Shown here piece after piece: positions 33,608 to 43,587 of a stretch of 64,000 nt of DNA; the stretch's first letter is position 1; each line of letters opens with the position of its first letter. The translations under genes were made by a program, and so were the position numbers. The stretch is taken from assembly GCF_002561455.1 (NCBI RefSeq), contig NZ_NTUP01000008.1, forward strand, positions 62,001-126,000, written 5' to 3'. Source of the DNA: Bacillus sp. AFS015802. GTDB taxonomy: Bacteria > Bacillota > Bacilli > Bacillales > Bacillaceae_B. The notes below the pieces were generated by a model. The model made no database searches and was not told where the DNA came from. It was given only the letters and a program-made list of their open reading frames with translations.

Positions 33608-35799
33608 TGAAAAAGAGACCAAGCATGAACATAGGGGCAGCCATCCTTTTCGGGATTTTCGGCTTGCTCTTTTTTGTATTAATGGTCCGCTTCGTCACCA
33701 TTCAGGTCACTGGGGAAGCGGAGGGGAAGGTCCTAGCTTCACAAGCCGCAAAAAAATATATAAAAAGTCATATCTTAGAAGCACATAGAGGGACGATATT
33801 TGACGGTAAAGGGGAAGTGATTGCGGAGGATACGTCCGCTTATACATTAGTTGCAATACTGGATCCAAGCATCACGAGTGATCCGAAGAAACCGAAGCAC
33901 GTGACGGAACCTGAAAAGACGGCCAAAGTTCTCGCTGAATATCTTGATATGAAAGAGAGCGAAATCTATGACCGCTTAAATCAAAAAGGACCATATCAAG
34001 TGGAATTCGGGGCTCCCGGCAGAGACTTATCACACCAAAAAATGCTTGAAATCAAAGATGCGGACCTTCCTGGTATCACATTCAGGAAAGAAGCGAAGCG
34101 TTTTTATCCGAACGGCTCCTTTGCATCACATCTGATCGGATTTGCCCAAAAAACAACCAATGATGACGGCGATTCCACTACAGTGGGGAAAATGGGCGTA
34201 GAAGCAAGCTTCAATGATGTCTTAAAGGGCAAGGATGGTTCTGTTCAATATAAGAGTGATGTATGGGGCTATCTTCTGCCGAATGCAGACGAACATGTGA
34301 CTAAGCCTGAAGATGGGGACGATCTCTATCTGACGATCGATAAAAAAATTCAGACCTTCCTTGAAGAGGCCATGAATGAAGTTCAAAAAAAATACAAGCC
34401 GAAGAAAATGTTTGCCATTGTATCCGACCCGAAAACAGGGAAGATTTTGGCGATGAGTCAAAGACCCACCTTTCATCCGGATACAAGAGAGGGATTATTG
34501 GATAACTGGACCAATATCATCGTCGAAGATACCTATGAACCCGGTTCAACGATGAAGTCCTTTTCTCTGGCAGCTGCCGTGAATGAAGGCAAGTTCAACC
34601 CGAATGAAACCTATGAATCTGGTAAGTTCTACGTAGAGAATGTTCCCAATCCCATCCGCGACCATAATGGAGGGGAAGGCTGGGGGACCATTACATACTT
34701 AGAAGGTGTACAAAGATCTTCCAATGTTGCCTTTGCCAACCTCCTGGATAAAATCGGGTTCAAGAAATATGAGAATTATTTACATGATTTTGGATTTGGT
34801 GAAGCGACAGATGTAGGTTTACCGAATGAAGCAGCGGGGTCGATCCTTTATCATTACCCGATTGAAAAATACACGACCATCTTCGGTCAGGGTACAACCG
34901 TCACACCGCTTCAAATGATCCAGGCAGAGTCTGCGATTGCCAATGATGGCAAAATGATGAAGCCTTATGTCATTTCTAAAATCGTCGATCCGAACACGAA
35001 TAAAGTAATCAAAGAGACAAAGCCTGAAGTTTCAGGCAGTCCCATCTCGAAAGAAACGGCGATCAAGACCAGGGAATATCTTGAAACGACCGTCACTTCT
35101 GAACATGGTACAGGACAGAAGTTTGCGATAGAAGGATATCGTGTCGGCGGTAAGTCGGGGTCAGGTCAGATTCCGGATCCTGCCAATGGCCGGTATATGG
35201 TCGGGAAAGAAAATTATCTCTTCTCCTTCATGGGCATGGCTCCCATCGATGACCCTCAATTAATTGTCTATGTGGGGGTGCAGCAGCCTGAATTGGAGCC
35301 GACTGAAATCGGCTCGGACCCGGTATCGGCCGTATTCAATCCAGTTATGCAGAATAGCTTAAAATACCTGAACATCAAACCTCAGGAAAAAGTGAGCCTG
35401 AAAAAACAGTCTCTTCCTGACACAGGAAAAATGAGTGTGGAAGAAGCGAAGAAGGAGCTCGAAAAAGCAGGGGTGACTCCCGTTGTAGTCGGAAATGGTT
35501 CTGAAGTGGTCAAACAGCTCCCTCAAGGTGGAAGCGCCATCCTTGAAGGTGAGAGAGTCGTGATCAGAACCGACGGAGACATCACCATACCGGATATGAA
35601 GGGATGGTCTGTAAGAGATGTCTTTAAGGTAGCGGGTATCGCCGGTCTGAAGATCAATATGGTTGGAAATGGATATGCAGTCAGCCAAAACGTTCAGCCT
35701 GGAGTAAAGGTCAAGAAAGATGAGCCGCTTGTCGTCAACTTCAAGACCCCTGAAGAAGCAGCGATCCCGAAAGAAGAAAATGAACAGCCTCTTAATTAG
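33607..35799 (+). CDS. pbpB: Penicillin-binding protein 2B (septal transpeptidase)
   Basis: Class B PBP that crosslinks septal peptidoglycan with FtsW. The 730-residue protein has a membrane anchor (about 9-31), a dimerisation domain (about 58-230) and a transpeptidase domain with S314-TM-K317 (acyl-serine), S371-S-N373 and K516-S-G518. The third motif is KSG rather than KTG, as in some PBP2x-like enzymes. Two PASTA domains (about 605-715) follow. It ends in a composite terminator that separates the division genes from spoVD. Confidence 0.97.
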   Translation: MKKRPSMNIGAAILFGIFGLLFFVLMVRFVTIQVTGEAEGKVLASQAAKKYIKSHILEAHRGTIFDGKGEVIAEDTSAYTLVAILDPSITSDPKKPKHVTEPEKTAKVLAEYLDMKESEIYDRLNQKGPYQVEFGAPGRDLSHQKMLEIKDADLPGITFRKEAKRFYPNGSFASHLIGFAQKTTNDDGDSTTVGKMGVEASFNDVLKGKDGSVQYKSDVWGYLLPNADEHVTKPEDGDDLYLTIDKKIQTFLEEAMNEVQKKYKPKKMFAIVSDPKTGKILAMSQRPTFHPDTREGLLDNWTNIIVEDTYEPGSTMKSFSLAAAVNEGKFNPNETYESGKFYVENVPNPIRDHNGGEGWGTITYLEGVQRSSNVAFANLLDKIGFKKYENYLHDFGFGEATDVGLPNEAAGSILYHYPIEKYTTIFGQGTTVTPLQMIQAESAIANDGKMMKPYVISKIVDPNTNKVIKETKPEVSGSPISKETAIKTREYLETTVTSEHGTGQKFAIEGYRVGGKSGSGQIPDPANGRYMVGKENYLFSFMGMAPIDDPQLIVYVGVQQPELEPTEIGSDPVSAVFNPVMQNSLKYLNIKPQEKVSLKKQSLPDTGKMSVEEAKKELEKAGVTPVVVGNGSEVVKQLPQGGSAILEGERVVIRTDGDITIPDMKGWSVRDVFKVAGIAGLKINMVGNGYAVSQNVQPGVKVKKDEPLVVNFKTPEEAAIPKEENEQPLN

Positions 35800-35800
35800 C

Positions 35801-35903
35801 AAAAAGGGATGACTAATCGATGATACAACCTCCCTCCTTCTCCCGTTTCCCTTGAAACAGGCAAGGAGAAGGGAGGACTGTCATCTTAGTCATCCCTTTT
35901 ATT
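35801..35903 (+). terminator. Long composite terminator after pbpB
   Basis: About 100 nt fold on themselves: outer AAAAGGGATGACTA/TAGTCATCCCTTTT, middle GATGA-AC/GT-CATC, inner CCTCCCT-CTTCTCC/GGAGAAG-GGAGG and an apical GTTTC/GAAAC. The tail is TTTTATTTAT. Confidence 0.88.
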
Positions 35904-36037
35904 TATGTTGTCATAACATCATGTTAACCAGAGATTCCCAAATGCAATGGCCGTCATGAGTCTTTCGATGAATTCAAACATACCACATTAAGTACAAGCA
36001 TATAATGGAACGAGCCATAGAAGGGGAGGTTCCATTT

Positions 36038-37954
36038 GTGAAAAGAGTATCCAATGTAACGGTAAGGAAGAGGTTGGCTGTAGCACTTATTGTAGGAGTC
36101 CTCATATTCTCCATCATAGATATCAGGCTGGGGTATGTTCAGTTTTTTAAAGGGGACTGGCTGACCGGCCTGGCAAAAGACTCCTGGAGTCGAAACATCC
36201 CATTTCAACCCGAGAGAGGGAAAATAGTAGACCGGAATGGAGTGGAACTTGCAGGGAATCAAAGTGCACCAACAATATTTGTCGTTCCCCGGCAGATCAC
36301 TGACCCTAAGGGAACAGCAGATAAACTGGCGGCCGTTCTTAATATTTCAGTAGAATCTGCATATAAATATGTAACACAGAAAGCCAATATGGTCCTGATA
36401 AAGGAAGCAAGAAAGATCTCATATGAAAAAGCGAAAGAAGTAAGGGATTTAAATTTAAAGGGTGTTTATTTAGGAGAGGATTCTAAGCGGTATTATCCAT
36501 ATGGAAGCTATTTATCCCATGTGCTTGGGTTTGCCGGAATTGATAATCAGGGACTGATGGGACTCGAACTTTCATATGATGAAGAGCTTAGTGGAGATAA
36601 AGGATATGTGAAGTTTTTCTCTGATGCCAAAGGAAAGAGAATGCCTGATATGGCAGATGATTTTGAAAAACCGGAAAATGGACTGGATTTAAAGTTAACG
36701 ATCGATACCAAGGTTCAGACCATCGTGGAGCGTGAATTGGATATCGCTGAGGCGACCTATAATCCAGATGGCATCATTGCCATCGCCATGAACCCTAAAA
36801 ATGGCGAAATACTGGCCATGTCGAGCCGGCCGACGTTCGATCCGGCAAACTTCCGCAATGTACCACAGGAAATATATAACCGTAATTTACCGATTTGGAG
36901 CACCTATGAACCGGGGTCTACGTTCAAGATCATTACCCTGGCCGCAGCACTGGAAGAAAAGAAGGTGGATCTCTACAAAGAAACATTCCATGATCCAGGT
37001 CATATCGAAGTGGCAGGATCTACCCTCCATTGCTGGAAGCGGGGGGGACACGGGACCCAGACGTTTTTAGAAGTGGTACAGAACTCATGTAACCCCGGTT
37101 TTGTCGAATTGGGTCAGAGATTAGGGAAAGAAAAACTATTCAGTTATATTCATGATTTCGGTTTTGGTCAAAAGACGGGAATTGATCTGCAAGGAGAAGG
37201 GAAGGGGATTCTCTTTAATCTTGACCGGGTGGGGCCGGTAGAGCAGGCGACGACCGCATTTGGTCAAGGTGTGGCCGTAACCCCCATACAGCAGGTAGCC
37301 GCTGTATCTGCAGCGGTCAACGGGGGAGTGTTGTATCAGCCTTATATTGCCAAAGAGCTTATCGATCCTTCAACGGGAGAGGTGGTTATGAGAAAGACTC
37401 CTCAAATCAAGAAAAGGGTCATATCCGAAGAAACGTCAAAACAGATTCGTGAAGCGTTGGAAAGCGTTGTTGCAAAGGGTAGCGGTAAGAAAGCATTTGT
37501 AGACGGTTACCGGGTAGGCGGTAAAACGGGAACAGCTCAAAAAGCAAAGGATGGTAAATACCTGGAAAACAATCATATCGTTTCCTTTATGGGAGTAGCC
37601 CCTGCGGATGACCCTCAAATTGTGGTATATGTGGCGGTAGATAATCCGAAGGGGACGATTCAATTCGGAGGTGTGGTGGCTGCCCCGATCGGAGGGAGTA
37701 TCATAGGTGATAGTCTGGAAGCGATGGGCGTACCGAAGCGTAAAGGTCAAATTGAAAAAGAGATGACGTGGACCGACACTCCTATGGTCGAGACCCCGGA
37801 CTTAGTCGGATTGACAAAAAAGGAACTACAGGAACAATTGGTCAATCTGGACTTGGACGTAAGCGGAAGCGGGGAAAAAGTGGTGAGTCAGTCACCTGAC
37901 CCCGGGGTGAAAATCAAACAGGGTTCGAAAGTGAGGGTTTATCTATCTGAATAA
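36038..37954 (+). CDS. spoVD: Stage V sporulation protein D (SpoVD), cortex transpeptidase
   Basis: Class B PBP needed for spore cortex peptidoglycan, working with SpoVE. The 638-residue protein has one membrane helix (about 13-32), a transpeptidase domain with S294-TF-K297, S350-C-N352 and a KTG motif in GGKTGTAQ, and one C-terminal PASTA domain (about 580-638). Cys332 and Cys351 lie beside the active site; the equivalent pair in B. subtilis forms a disulfide reduced by StoA. The GTG at 36038 has AGGGGAGG upstream and puts these cysteines at the B. subtilis numbers, against an ATG 11 codons earlier. Confidence 0.95.
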   Translation: MKRVSNVTVRKRLAVALIVGVLIFSIIDIRLGYVQFFKGDWLTGLAKDSWSRNIPFQPERGKIVDRNGVELAGNQSAPTIFVVPRQITDPKGTADKLAAVLNISVESAYKYVTQKANMVLIKEARKISYEKAKEVRDLNLKGVYLGEDSKRYYPYGSYLSHVLGFAGIDNQGLMGLELSYDEELSGDKGYVKFFSDAKGKRMPDMADDFEKPENGLDLKLTIDTKVQTIVERELDIAEATYNPDGIIAIAMNPKNGEILAMSSRPTFDPANFRNVPQEIYNRNLPIWSTYEPGSTFKIITLAAALEEKKVDLYKETFHDPGHIEVAGSTLHCWKRGGHGTQTFLEVVQNSCNPGFVELGQRLGKEKLFSYIHDFGFGQKTGIDLQGEGKGILFNLDRVGPVEQATTAFGQGVAVTPIQQVAAVSAAVNGGVLYQPYIAKELIDPSTGEVVMRKTPQIKKRVISEETSKQIREALESVVAKGSGKKAFVDGYRVGGKTGTAQKAKDGKYLENNHIVSFMGVAPADDPQIVVYVAVDNPKGTIQFGGVVAAPIGGSIIGDSLEAMGVPKRKGQIEKEMTWTDTPMVETPDLVGLTKKELQEQLVNLDLDVSGSGEKVVSQSPDPGVKIKQGSKVRVYLSE

Positions 37955-38011
37955 TTATGTTGGACATAGGTCCACATGAATGGGTGTTTCATGATATACT
38001 TTTTCTTTATG

Positions 38012-38041
38012 CCGGGGCTTTGGCATGGGATTTAGCCCCGG
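38012..38041 (+). other. Hairpin without T tract between spoVD and murE
   Basis: CCGGGGC and GCCCCGG pair around 16 nt. No T-run follows, so termination is doubtful. The remaining 37955-38166 gap shows no gene. Confidence 0.45.
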
Positions 38042-38166
38042 GATTTACGTATCGGCTTTCAGATGGCGATAAAGATATCGAACTAAGTTAAAAGGTTGAT
38101 AGCTTTCATACGTTTTTTTTTGTAAAATATAAAAAGGTTGCTTTCTACCTGTGAGGAGTTGAAAAG

Positions 38167-39627
38167 ATGAGATTGTACACTTTGCTGGAAGTACTACCGT
38201 TTTTCTCAGTACAGGGTGAAGGGGATCCAGATATTTCAGACATCGCGAACCACCATAAGAAAGTGAAGCATGGTGATTTATTTATCTGTATTAACGGTTT
38301 AGAGGTCGATAGTCACTCTCTTGCCGGAGTGGCAGAGAAGAATGGTGCAGCAGCCATCCTTGCAGAGAGGGAACTCGATGCGAATGTTCCTGTCATCATT
38401 GTTCCCGATTCAAAGAAAGCGATGGCGATTCTTGCAGACTATTTCTATAAACAGCCTTCCCATCAGCTTCTCCTGGTCGGTGTCACGGGGACCAACGGGA
38501 AGACCACCACAACCCACCTCATTGATCATGTTTTTACTCAAAGTGGAATGAAGACAGGATTAATCGGAACGCTGCATATAAAAGTGGGGGAAGAGTTGCA
38601 AGTCAGCCATAATACGACCCCTGACAGTTTAACCCTGCAACAGACATTTAAACGATTTTGCGATAAAGGGGTGCGTTCCGCCATCATGGAAGTTTCCTCC
38701 CATGCATTGGATCAGGGACGTGTGCACGGCTGCGATTATGATATCGCGGTGTTTACGAACCTTACACAGGATCACCTCGATTATCACAAGTCCATGGACG
38801 ACTATCGTAACGCTAAAGGCTTATTGTTTTCTCAATTAGGGAATACTTATTTTAAGAAATCCCCTAAATACGCCATCATCAATAAAGATGATGAAGCAGC
38901 TGATTATTTTATCAAATCCACAGCCGCCCATGTCATTACATATGGTCTGTCACCTTCAGCTGACTTCCATGCCAAAGAAATGGTCCTTAGGGCAACAGAG
39001 TCCGTCTTCACCCTTGTGTCCCCATTTGGGGAACGGGAGATGGTTTTAAAGTATGCTGGGAAATTTAATGTATACAACGCCCTGGCTGCCATCGCAGCGT
39101 CCTTTGCTGCAGGCATCCCGATCGATGAAAGCATCAGGAGCCTGGAAAACGCCAAAGGTGTCAGGGGGCGTTTTGAGACGGTTTCTGAGGGTCAGCCATT
39201 TTCGGTCATCGTTGATTATGCCCATACTCCAGATGGATTAAAAAATGTACTGGAAACGATCCGGACGATCACAAAAGGCAAGGTGATTGTAGTGGTCGGT
39301 TGTGGAGGGGACAGGGACAGGATCAAGAGGCCGATCATGGCGGAGATTGCCTGTGATTATGGTGATTATGCCATTTTCACCTCTGATAATCCAAGGACCG
39401 AGGATCCCATGGGTATCTTGAAGGATATGGAATCGGGAGTGTTCGGTAAAGAATATCAACTAATCGTTGATCGTAAAGAGGCGATCAAGGAAGCATTGAA
39501 CCTTGCAAAACCGGAAGATGTGGTCCTGATTGCCGGGAAGGGTCATGAAACCTACCAGATCATAGGGAACAATGTATACGATTTTGATGACCGGGAAGTG
39601 GCACGGCACTTCATAAAGGGGATGTAA
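38167..39627 (+). CDS. murE: UDP-MurNAc-L-Ala-D-Glu:meso-diaminopimelate ligase MurE
   Basis: Adds the third residue of the peptidoglycan stem peptide in the cytoplasm. Three Mur ligase domains are present in 486 residues: N-terminal UDP-binding (about 1-95), ATP-binding with [14 protein letters not shown] (near residue 108), and C-terminal. The amino-acid motif DNPR appears in TSDNPRTEDP (near residue 405); DNPR marks selectivity for meso-diaminopimelate. GAGGAG precedes the ATG. The MurF-like domain gene starts 2 bp after the stop. Confidence 0.97.
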   Translation: MRLYTLLEVLPFFSVQGEGDPDISDIANHHKKVKHGDLFICINGLEVDSHSLAGVAEKNGAAAILAERELDANVPVIIVPDSKKAMAILADYFYKQPSHQLLLVGVTGTNGKTTTTHLIDHVFTQSGMKTGLIGTLHIKVGEELQVSHNTTPDSLTLQQTFKRFCDKGVRSAIMEVSSHALDQGRVHGCDYDIAVFTNLTQDHLDYHKSMDDYRNAKGLLFSQLGNTYFKKSPKYAIINKDDEAADYFIKSTAAHVITYGLSPSADFHAKEMVLRATESVFTLVSPFGEREMVLKYAGKFNVYNALAAIAASFAAGIPIDESIRSLENAKGVRGRFETVSEGQPFSVIVDYAHTPDGLKNVLETIRTITKGKVIVVVGCGGDRDRIKRPIMAEIACDYGDYAIFTSDNPRTEDPMGILKDMESGVFGKEYQLIVDRKEAIKEALNLAKPEDVVLIAGKGHETYQIIGNNVYDFDDREVARHFIKGM

Positions 39628-39629
39628 GA

Positions 39630-40046
39630 ATGCTCTCTTATGATGATGTGAAGGAATTGTTTCCCGAAACAAGAGGAATACACCTGCCGGGTTTTACCTT
39701 TTTAGTAGTTTCAAATTCAACTAGGATGGGAATGGAGAAGGGACTATATGTCCCTTTTGGTGATGAAGTAAATCTTTTCAGGAGCATTGAAATAGGAGCG
39801 ATTGCCTCCCTATGGCCGAAGGGTCGTCCAATACCCTCATTTGTTCCAAATCACTTTCCATTATTTATGGTCGAAGATGTTTACCAGGCCTATTTGGACT
39901 TACAGGAGAATTACAAACAAAATTACAATCAAGAAAAGTGGGAAATTATGACGAAGTTTATTTTTAGCAATGAATCTGAAAAGCATCAAACAATGAACGG
40001 ATCCGCTCATGAACAGGATACGGTCAGTGAAAAAGGAGGGGAATAA
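39630..40046 (+). CDS. Stand-alone MurF/MurE N-terminal-like domain protein
   Basis: A 138-residue protein between murE and mraY, where many bacteria have murF. Residues about 25-100 follow the N-terminal UDP-binding domain of MurF: a VSNSTR segment like the S/T-x-D-T-R motif, GLYVPFGDE like [18 protein letters not shown] like the GAAAVL element, and [13 protein letters not shown] like ILVDDTLKALQDL. The ATP-binding P-loop domain and C-terminal domain are absent, so it cannot be a ligase. The tail is charged and low in complexity. Its stop overlaps the mraY start by one base. Confidence 0.75.
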   Translation: MLSYDDVKELFPETRGIHLPGFTFLVVSNSTRMGMEKGLYVPFGDEVNLFRSIEIGAIASLWPKGRPIPSFVPNHFPLFMVEDVYQAYLDLQENYKQNYNQEKWEIMTKFIFSNESEKHQTMNGSAHEQDTVSEKGGE

Positions 40047-41023
40047 TGATGATGGAACAAGTGATTCTCTTTACGATCATAATGGCTTTTCTCATAACCG
40101 TATTGCTTGCCCCCGTATTCATCCCTTTCCTCCGGAGATTGAAGTTTGGACAAAGCATCCGGGATGAAGGCCCCGAGTCACATCAAAAAAAGACCGGTAC
40201 ACCTACGATGGGTGGGATTGTGTTTTTAGTTTCCATTGTCATTACGACATTTGTTATGACCGGAAAGTATTCCGAGCCAGGTCCTGAAACGTATTTAATG
40301 ATCCTGGTGACCGTCGGCTTCGGCCTTTTGGGATTCCTCGACGACTTTATTAAAGTTGTGATGAAAAGGAATTTAGGACTCACCTCAAAGCAGAAGCTGC
40401 TGGGACAGATTGTCATATCGGTTATTTTTTATCTTATCTTCAAGCAGAATGACTTCCCGACTTCGGTGTCGATCCCGATGACGGATATTTCATTTGAATT
40501 AGGCTGGTTTTATTGCTTATTTATCATCTTTTGGCTAGTGGGATTTTCAAACGCCGTCAATTTGACGGATGGCCTGGACGGATTGGTATCCGGAACAAGT
40601 GCGATTGCATTCGGTGCCCTTGCCGTGCTTGCATGGAACCAATCGCAATATGATGTTGCCATCTTCGGCGTGGCGGTAGTAGGGGCGGTACTTGGCTTCC
40701 TTGTATTTAACGCCCATCCAGCCAAAGTATTCATGGGGGATACAGGCTCTCTTGCCCTCGGAGGAGCGATCGCCACGATTGCCATTTTAACCAAGCTTGA
40801 AATCATTCTGATCCTTATTGGAGGGGTTTTCGTCATCGAGACTCTTTCCGTCATCCTACAGGTGGCAAGCTTTAAAACAACTGGAAAACGAATCTTCAAA
40901 ATGAGCCCGTTGCATCACCATTATGAGTTGGTCGGATGGTCGGAGTGGCGAGTCGTGGTCACCTTTTGGACTGTCGGATTGCTTTTTGCCGTATTAGGAA
41001 TCTATATTGAGGTGTGGTTATAA
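40046..41023 (+). CDS. mraY: Phospho-N-acetylmuramoyl-pentapeptide-transferase MraY
   Basis: Makes lipid I by moving phospho-MurNAc-pentapeptide to undecaprenyl phosphate. The 325-residue membrane protein has ten predicted helices. Catalytic-site blocks are [11 protein letters not shown] (Asp pair near residue 100), [12 protein letters not shown] (near 172) and the [10 protein letters not shown] and [13 protein letters not shown] loops (near 231 and 289). Three in-frame ATGs (40046, 40049, 40052) are possible; AAGGAGGGG lies just upstream, and the second matches the usual 324-residue length. Confidence 0.97.
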   Translation: MMMEQVILFTIIMAFLITVLLAPVFIPFLRRLKFGQSIRDEGPESHQKKTGTPTMGGIVFLVSIVITTFVMTGKYSEPGPETYLMILVTVGFGLLGFLDDFIKVVMKRNLGLTSKQKLLGQIVISVIFYLIFKQNDFPTSVSIPMTDISFELGWFYCLFIIFWLVGFSNAVNLTDGLDGLVSGTSAIAFGALAVLAWNQSQYDVAIFGVAVVGAVLGFLVFNAHPAKVFMGDTGSLALGGAIATIAILTKLEIILILIGGVFVIETLSVILQVASFKTTGKRIFKMSPLHHHYELVGWSEWRVVVTFWTVGLLFAVLGIYIEVWL

Positions 41024-42373
41024 GTGAAAAAGTTGACGAAATTCAAACATAAAAAAGTACTGGTACTGGGTTTGGCGAAAAGTGGGGTAAGTGCTGCCTC
41101 TCTCCTACATAAGTTAGAAGCATTTGTAACGGTGAATGATCAAAAGCCCCTGTCAGAAAACCCTGAAGCTCAGGGTCTCCTTCAGGAAGGGATCAAGGTC
41201 ATATGCGGAAGTCATCCCATCGAGCTGCTGGATGAAGGGTTTCAATATGTTGTCAAGAATCCGGGGATCCCTTATCACAACCCATTGATTCAAAAGGCGA
41301 TGGAAAAGAATATCCCCGTATTAACAGAGGTCGAGCTCGCCTATTTAATTTCCGAAGCGGAAATGATCGGCATTACGGGAACAAATGGAAAGACTACCAC
41401 CACGACACTTCTATATGAAATGTTGAAAGAGGATAATCAGAAGCCTTTGATTGCAGGGAACATCGGAACGGTTGCGTCTGAAGTCGCACAGGATGCGAAA
41501 GAAGACGAGAAAATGGTAGTGGAACTTTCATCTTTCCAGCTGATGGGAATCGAGGACTTCGCTCCACACATTGCCATTATCACCAATTTGTATGATGCCC
41601 ATCTTGATTACCACGGAGATCGGACAGAATATTGGAAAGCAAAGTCCAACATTACGAAAAACCAAACGGAAAACGACTACTTGATCATTAATGGGGACCA
41701 GGAGCATGTGAAAGAAGCGGTCAGCTTTACGAAAGCCCGGGTGATTCGGTTTTCTACCCAAAAAGAAGTAGAGGGCGGCGCCTATATCAAAGATCGCGCG
41801 ATTTATTTCAAGGACGAACGGATCGTTGAACTGGACTCGATCGTGTTGCCGGGTGCCCATAACCTTGAAAATATCCTCTGTGCCATTGCAGCTTGTAAAA
41901 TTTATGGCGTATCCAACGACAGCATCGGGAGAGTATTGAATACGTTCGGAGGAGTGAAACACCGCACTCAATTCGTAAGGGAAGTGGATGGAATCAAGTT
42001 TTATAATGACTCCAAGGCAACCAACAGCCTGGCTACGAAAAGTGCCCTGAAAGCATTCGAATCTCCCACCATATTGCTTGCAGGAGGCCTGGATCGGGGA
42101 AATGAATTTGATGATTTGATTCCATATATGGCCAATGTCAAGACGTTGATCACCTTCGGGGAAACGTCAGAGAAGTTTGTGAAAACAGGGGAGAAAGCGG
42201 GGATACAAACCATCATTCCTGTCGATAATGTTGAAAAGGCAGTTCCGGTTGCTTTTGAGCACGCCCAAAAAGGGGATGTCGTGCTATTGTCCCCGGCATG
42301 TGCAAGCTGGGATCAATATCGAACTTTTGAACAACGTGGTGACATTTTTATCGAGGCCGTGCATAAGCTTTAA
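41024..42373 (+). CDS. murD: UDP-N-acetylmuramoylalanine:D-glutamate ligase MurD
   Basis: Adds D-glutamate to UDP-MurNAc-L-alanine. The 449-residue protein has the N-terminal Rossmann-like domain ([17 protein letters not shown]), the ATP-binding loop [15 protein letters not shown] near residue 115 and the C-terminal domain with [14 protein letters not shown] and [12 protein letters not shown]. It starts with GTG immediately after the mraY stop and has GAGGTG upstream. Confidence 0.97.
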   Translation: MKKLTKFKHKKVLVLGLAKSGVSAASLLHKLEAFVTVNDQKPLSENPEAQGLLQEGIKVICGSHPIELLDEGFQYVVKNPGIPYHNPLIQKAMEKNIPVLTEVELAYLISEAEMIGITGTNGKTTTTTLLYEMLKEDNQKPLIAGNIGTVASEVAQDAKEDEKMVVELSSFQLMGIEDFAPHIAIITNLYDAHLDYHGDRTEYWKAKSNITKNQTENDYLIINGDQEHVKEAVSFTKARVIRFSTQKEVEGGAYIKDRAIYFKDERIVELDSIVLPGAHNLENILCAIAACKIYGVSNDSIGRVLNTFGGVKHRTQFVREVDGIKFYNDSKATNSLATKSALKAFESPTILLAGGLDRGNEFDDLIPYMANVKTLITFGETSEKFVKTGEKAGIQTIIPVDNVEKAVPVAFEHAQKGDVVLLSPACASWDQYRTFEQRGDIFIEAVHKL

Positions 42374-42486
42374 TAAGGGCTTGTCCATATAGAGCATCCA
42401 TACTTTCACAACCTGTCATTCAATCCTGTATAAGTAGTTACCTGTGCTCGAACGGCTCTAATTTAGTCTATTCGAGGTGTTTAGGA

Positions 42487-43587
42487 TTGCCTTTAAAAAA
42501 ATCGACTCCCGATTTTATACTCATTGTGGTTACACTCACTTTACTAGCGATCGGACTGGTCATGGTATACAGTGCGAGCGCCGTATGGGCAGATTACAAG
42601 TTTGATGATTCCTTTTTCTTTGCAAAGAGGCAGGTGCTCTTTGCCGGTGTAGGATTATTCGCCATGTTCTTCATCATGAATGTGGAGTACTGGACGTGGA
42701 GGAACTGGTCAAAGGTCATTATCATCATATGTTTCGTCCTCCTTGTACTCGTCCTCATTCCCGGGATCGGCGTGCTCCGGAATGGCTCGAGGAGCTGGAT
42801 AGGAGTGGGGGCCTTTTCGATTCAGCCCTCAGAGTTCATGAAACTTGCCATGATTGCCTTTCTTTCAAAATACTTATCTGAAAACCAGAAGTATATTACT
42901 TCGTTTAGAAAAGGAGTACTGCCGGCCCTTCTGCTCGTGTTTACAGCATTCGGGATGATCATGCTTCAGCCGGACCTCGGGACGGGTACCGTTATGGTCG
43001 GGACATCCGTCGTGATGATTTTCATCTCAGGAGCAAGGATCAAACATTTCGTAGGGCTTGGGATGATCGGGGTGTTGGGTTTTGTCGGACTCGTCATTTC
43101 TGCTCCATACAGGATTAAACGGATAACGTCCTTTCTCGATCCCTGGCAGGACCCGTTAAACAGCGGATTCCAGATTATTCAGTCCTTATATGCAATTGGA
43201 CCGGGAGGCTTATTCGGACTGGGCCTCGGACAGAGCAGACAGAAGTTCTTTTACCTGCCGGAGCCACAAAACGATTTTATATTTGCTATATTAGCAGAAG
43301 AACTAGGGTTTATCGGGGGGACACTGGTATTGATCCTGTTTTCACTTATCTTGTGGAGGGGTATCAGGATCGCTCTAGGTGCACCAGATTTATTTGGAAG
43401 CTTCCTCGCTGTAGGGATCGTTTCCATGATTGCCATCCAGGTAATGATCAATGTGGGTGTGGTAACGGGCTTAATGCCGGTGACGGGCATCACACTGCCG
43501 TTCCTCAGCTACGGGGGATCATCCTTGACCCTCATGCTGATGGCTGTGGGAGTCTTGTTGAATATCAGTCGCTATTCAAGGAATTAA
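42487..43587 (+). CDS. spoVE: Stage V sporulation protein E (SpoVE), SEDS glycosyltransferase
   Basis: SEDS-family peptidoglycan polymerase for the spore cortex, the partner of SpoVD. The 366-residue protein has about ten membrane helices and SEDS hallmarks: RSWIGVGAFSIQPSEFMKLA (near residue 99), LQPDLGTG (near 160) and PVTGITLPFLSYGGSS (near 327). Placement after murD and close similarity to FtsW mean an FtsW role cannot be excluded from sequence alone, but B. subtilis spoVE occupies this slot. The TTG start has GAGGTG upstream. Confidence 0.92.
   Translation: MPLKKSTPDFILIVVTLTLLAIGLVMVYSASAVWADYKFDDSFFFAKRQVLFAGVGLFAMFFIMNVEYWTWRNWSKVIIIICFVLLVLVLIPGIGVLRNGSRSWIGVGAFSIQPSEFMKLAMIAFLSKYLSENQKYITSFRKGVLPALLLVFTAFGMIMLQPDLGTGTVMVGTSVVMIFISGARIKHFVGLGMIGVLGFVGLVISAPYRIKRITSFLDPWQDPLNSGFQIIQSLYAIGPGGLFGLGLGQSRQKFFYLPEPQNDFIFAILAEELGFIGGTLVLILFSLILWRGIRIALGAPDLFGSFLAVGIVSMIAIQVMINVGVVTGLMPVTGITLPFLSYGGSSLTLMLMAVGVLLNISRYSRN

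Noticed and set aside
33607-35799. KSG in place of KTG in PBP2B as a sign of inactivation
   Set aside because: KSG is found in other active class B PBPs such as PBP2x, and the SxxK and SxN motifs are intact.
35961-36000. Sigma-E-like promoter upstream of spoVD (CATACCACATT)
   Set aside because: The -10 is plausible, but no acceptable -35 lies 13-15 bp upstream; sigma-E control is expected from B. subtilis but not shown by this sequence.
38096-38128. Possible sigma-A promoter of murE (TTGATA and TAAAAT)
   Set aside because: Spacing is 21 bp and no family precedent supports it here.
42399-42410. Sigma-E-like -10 (CATACTTT) upstream of spoVE
   Set aside because: No matching -35 at the required spacing.
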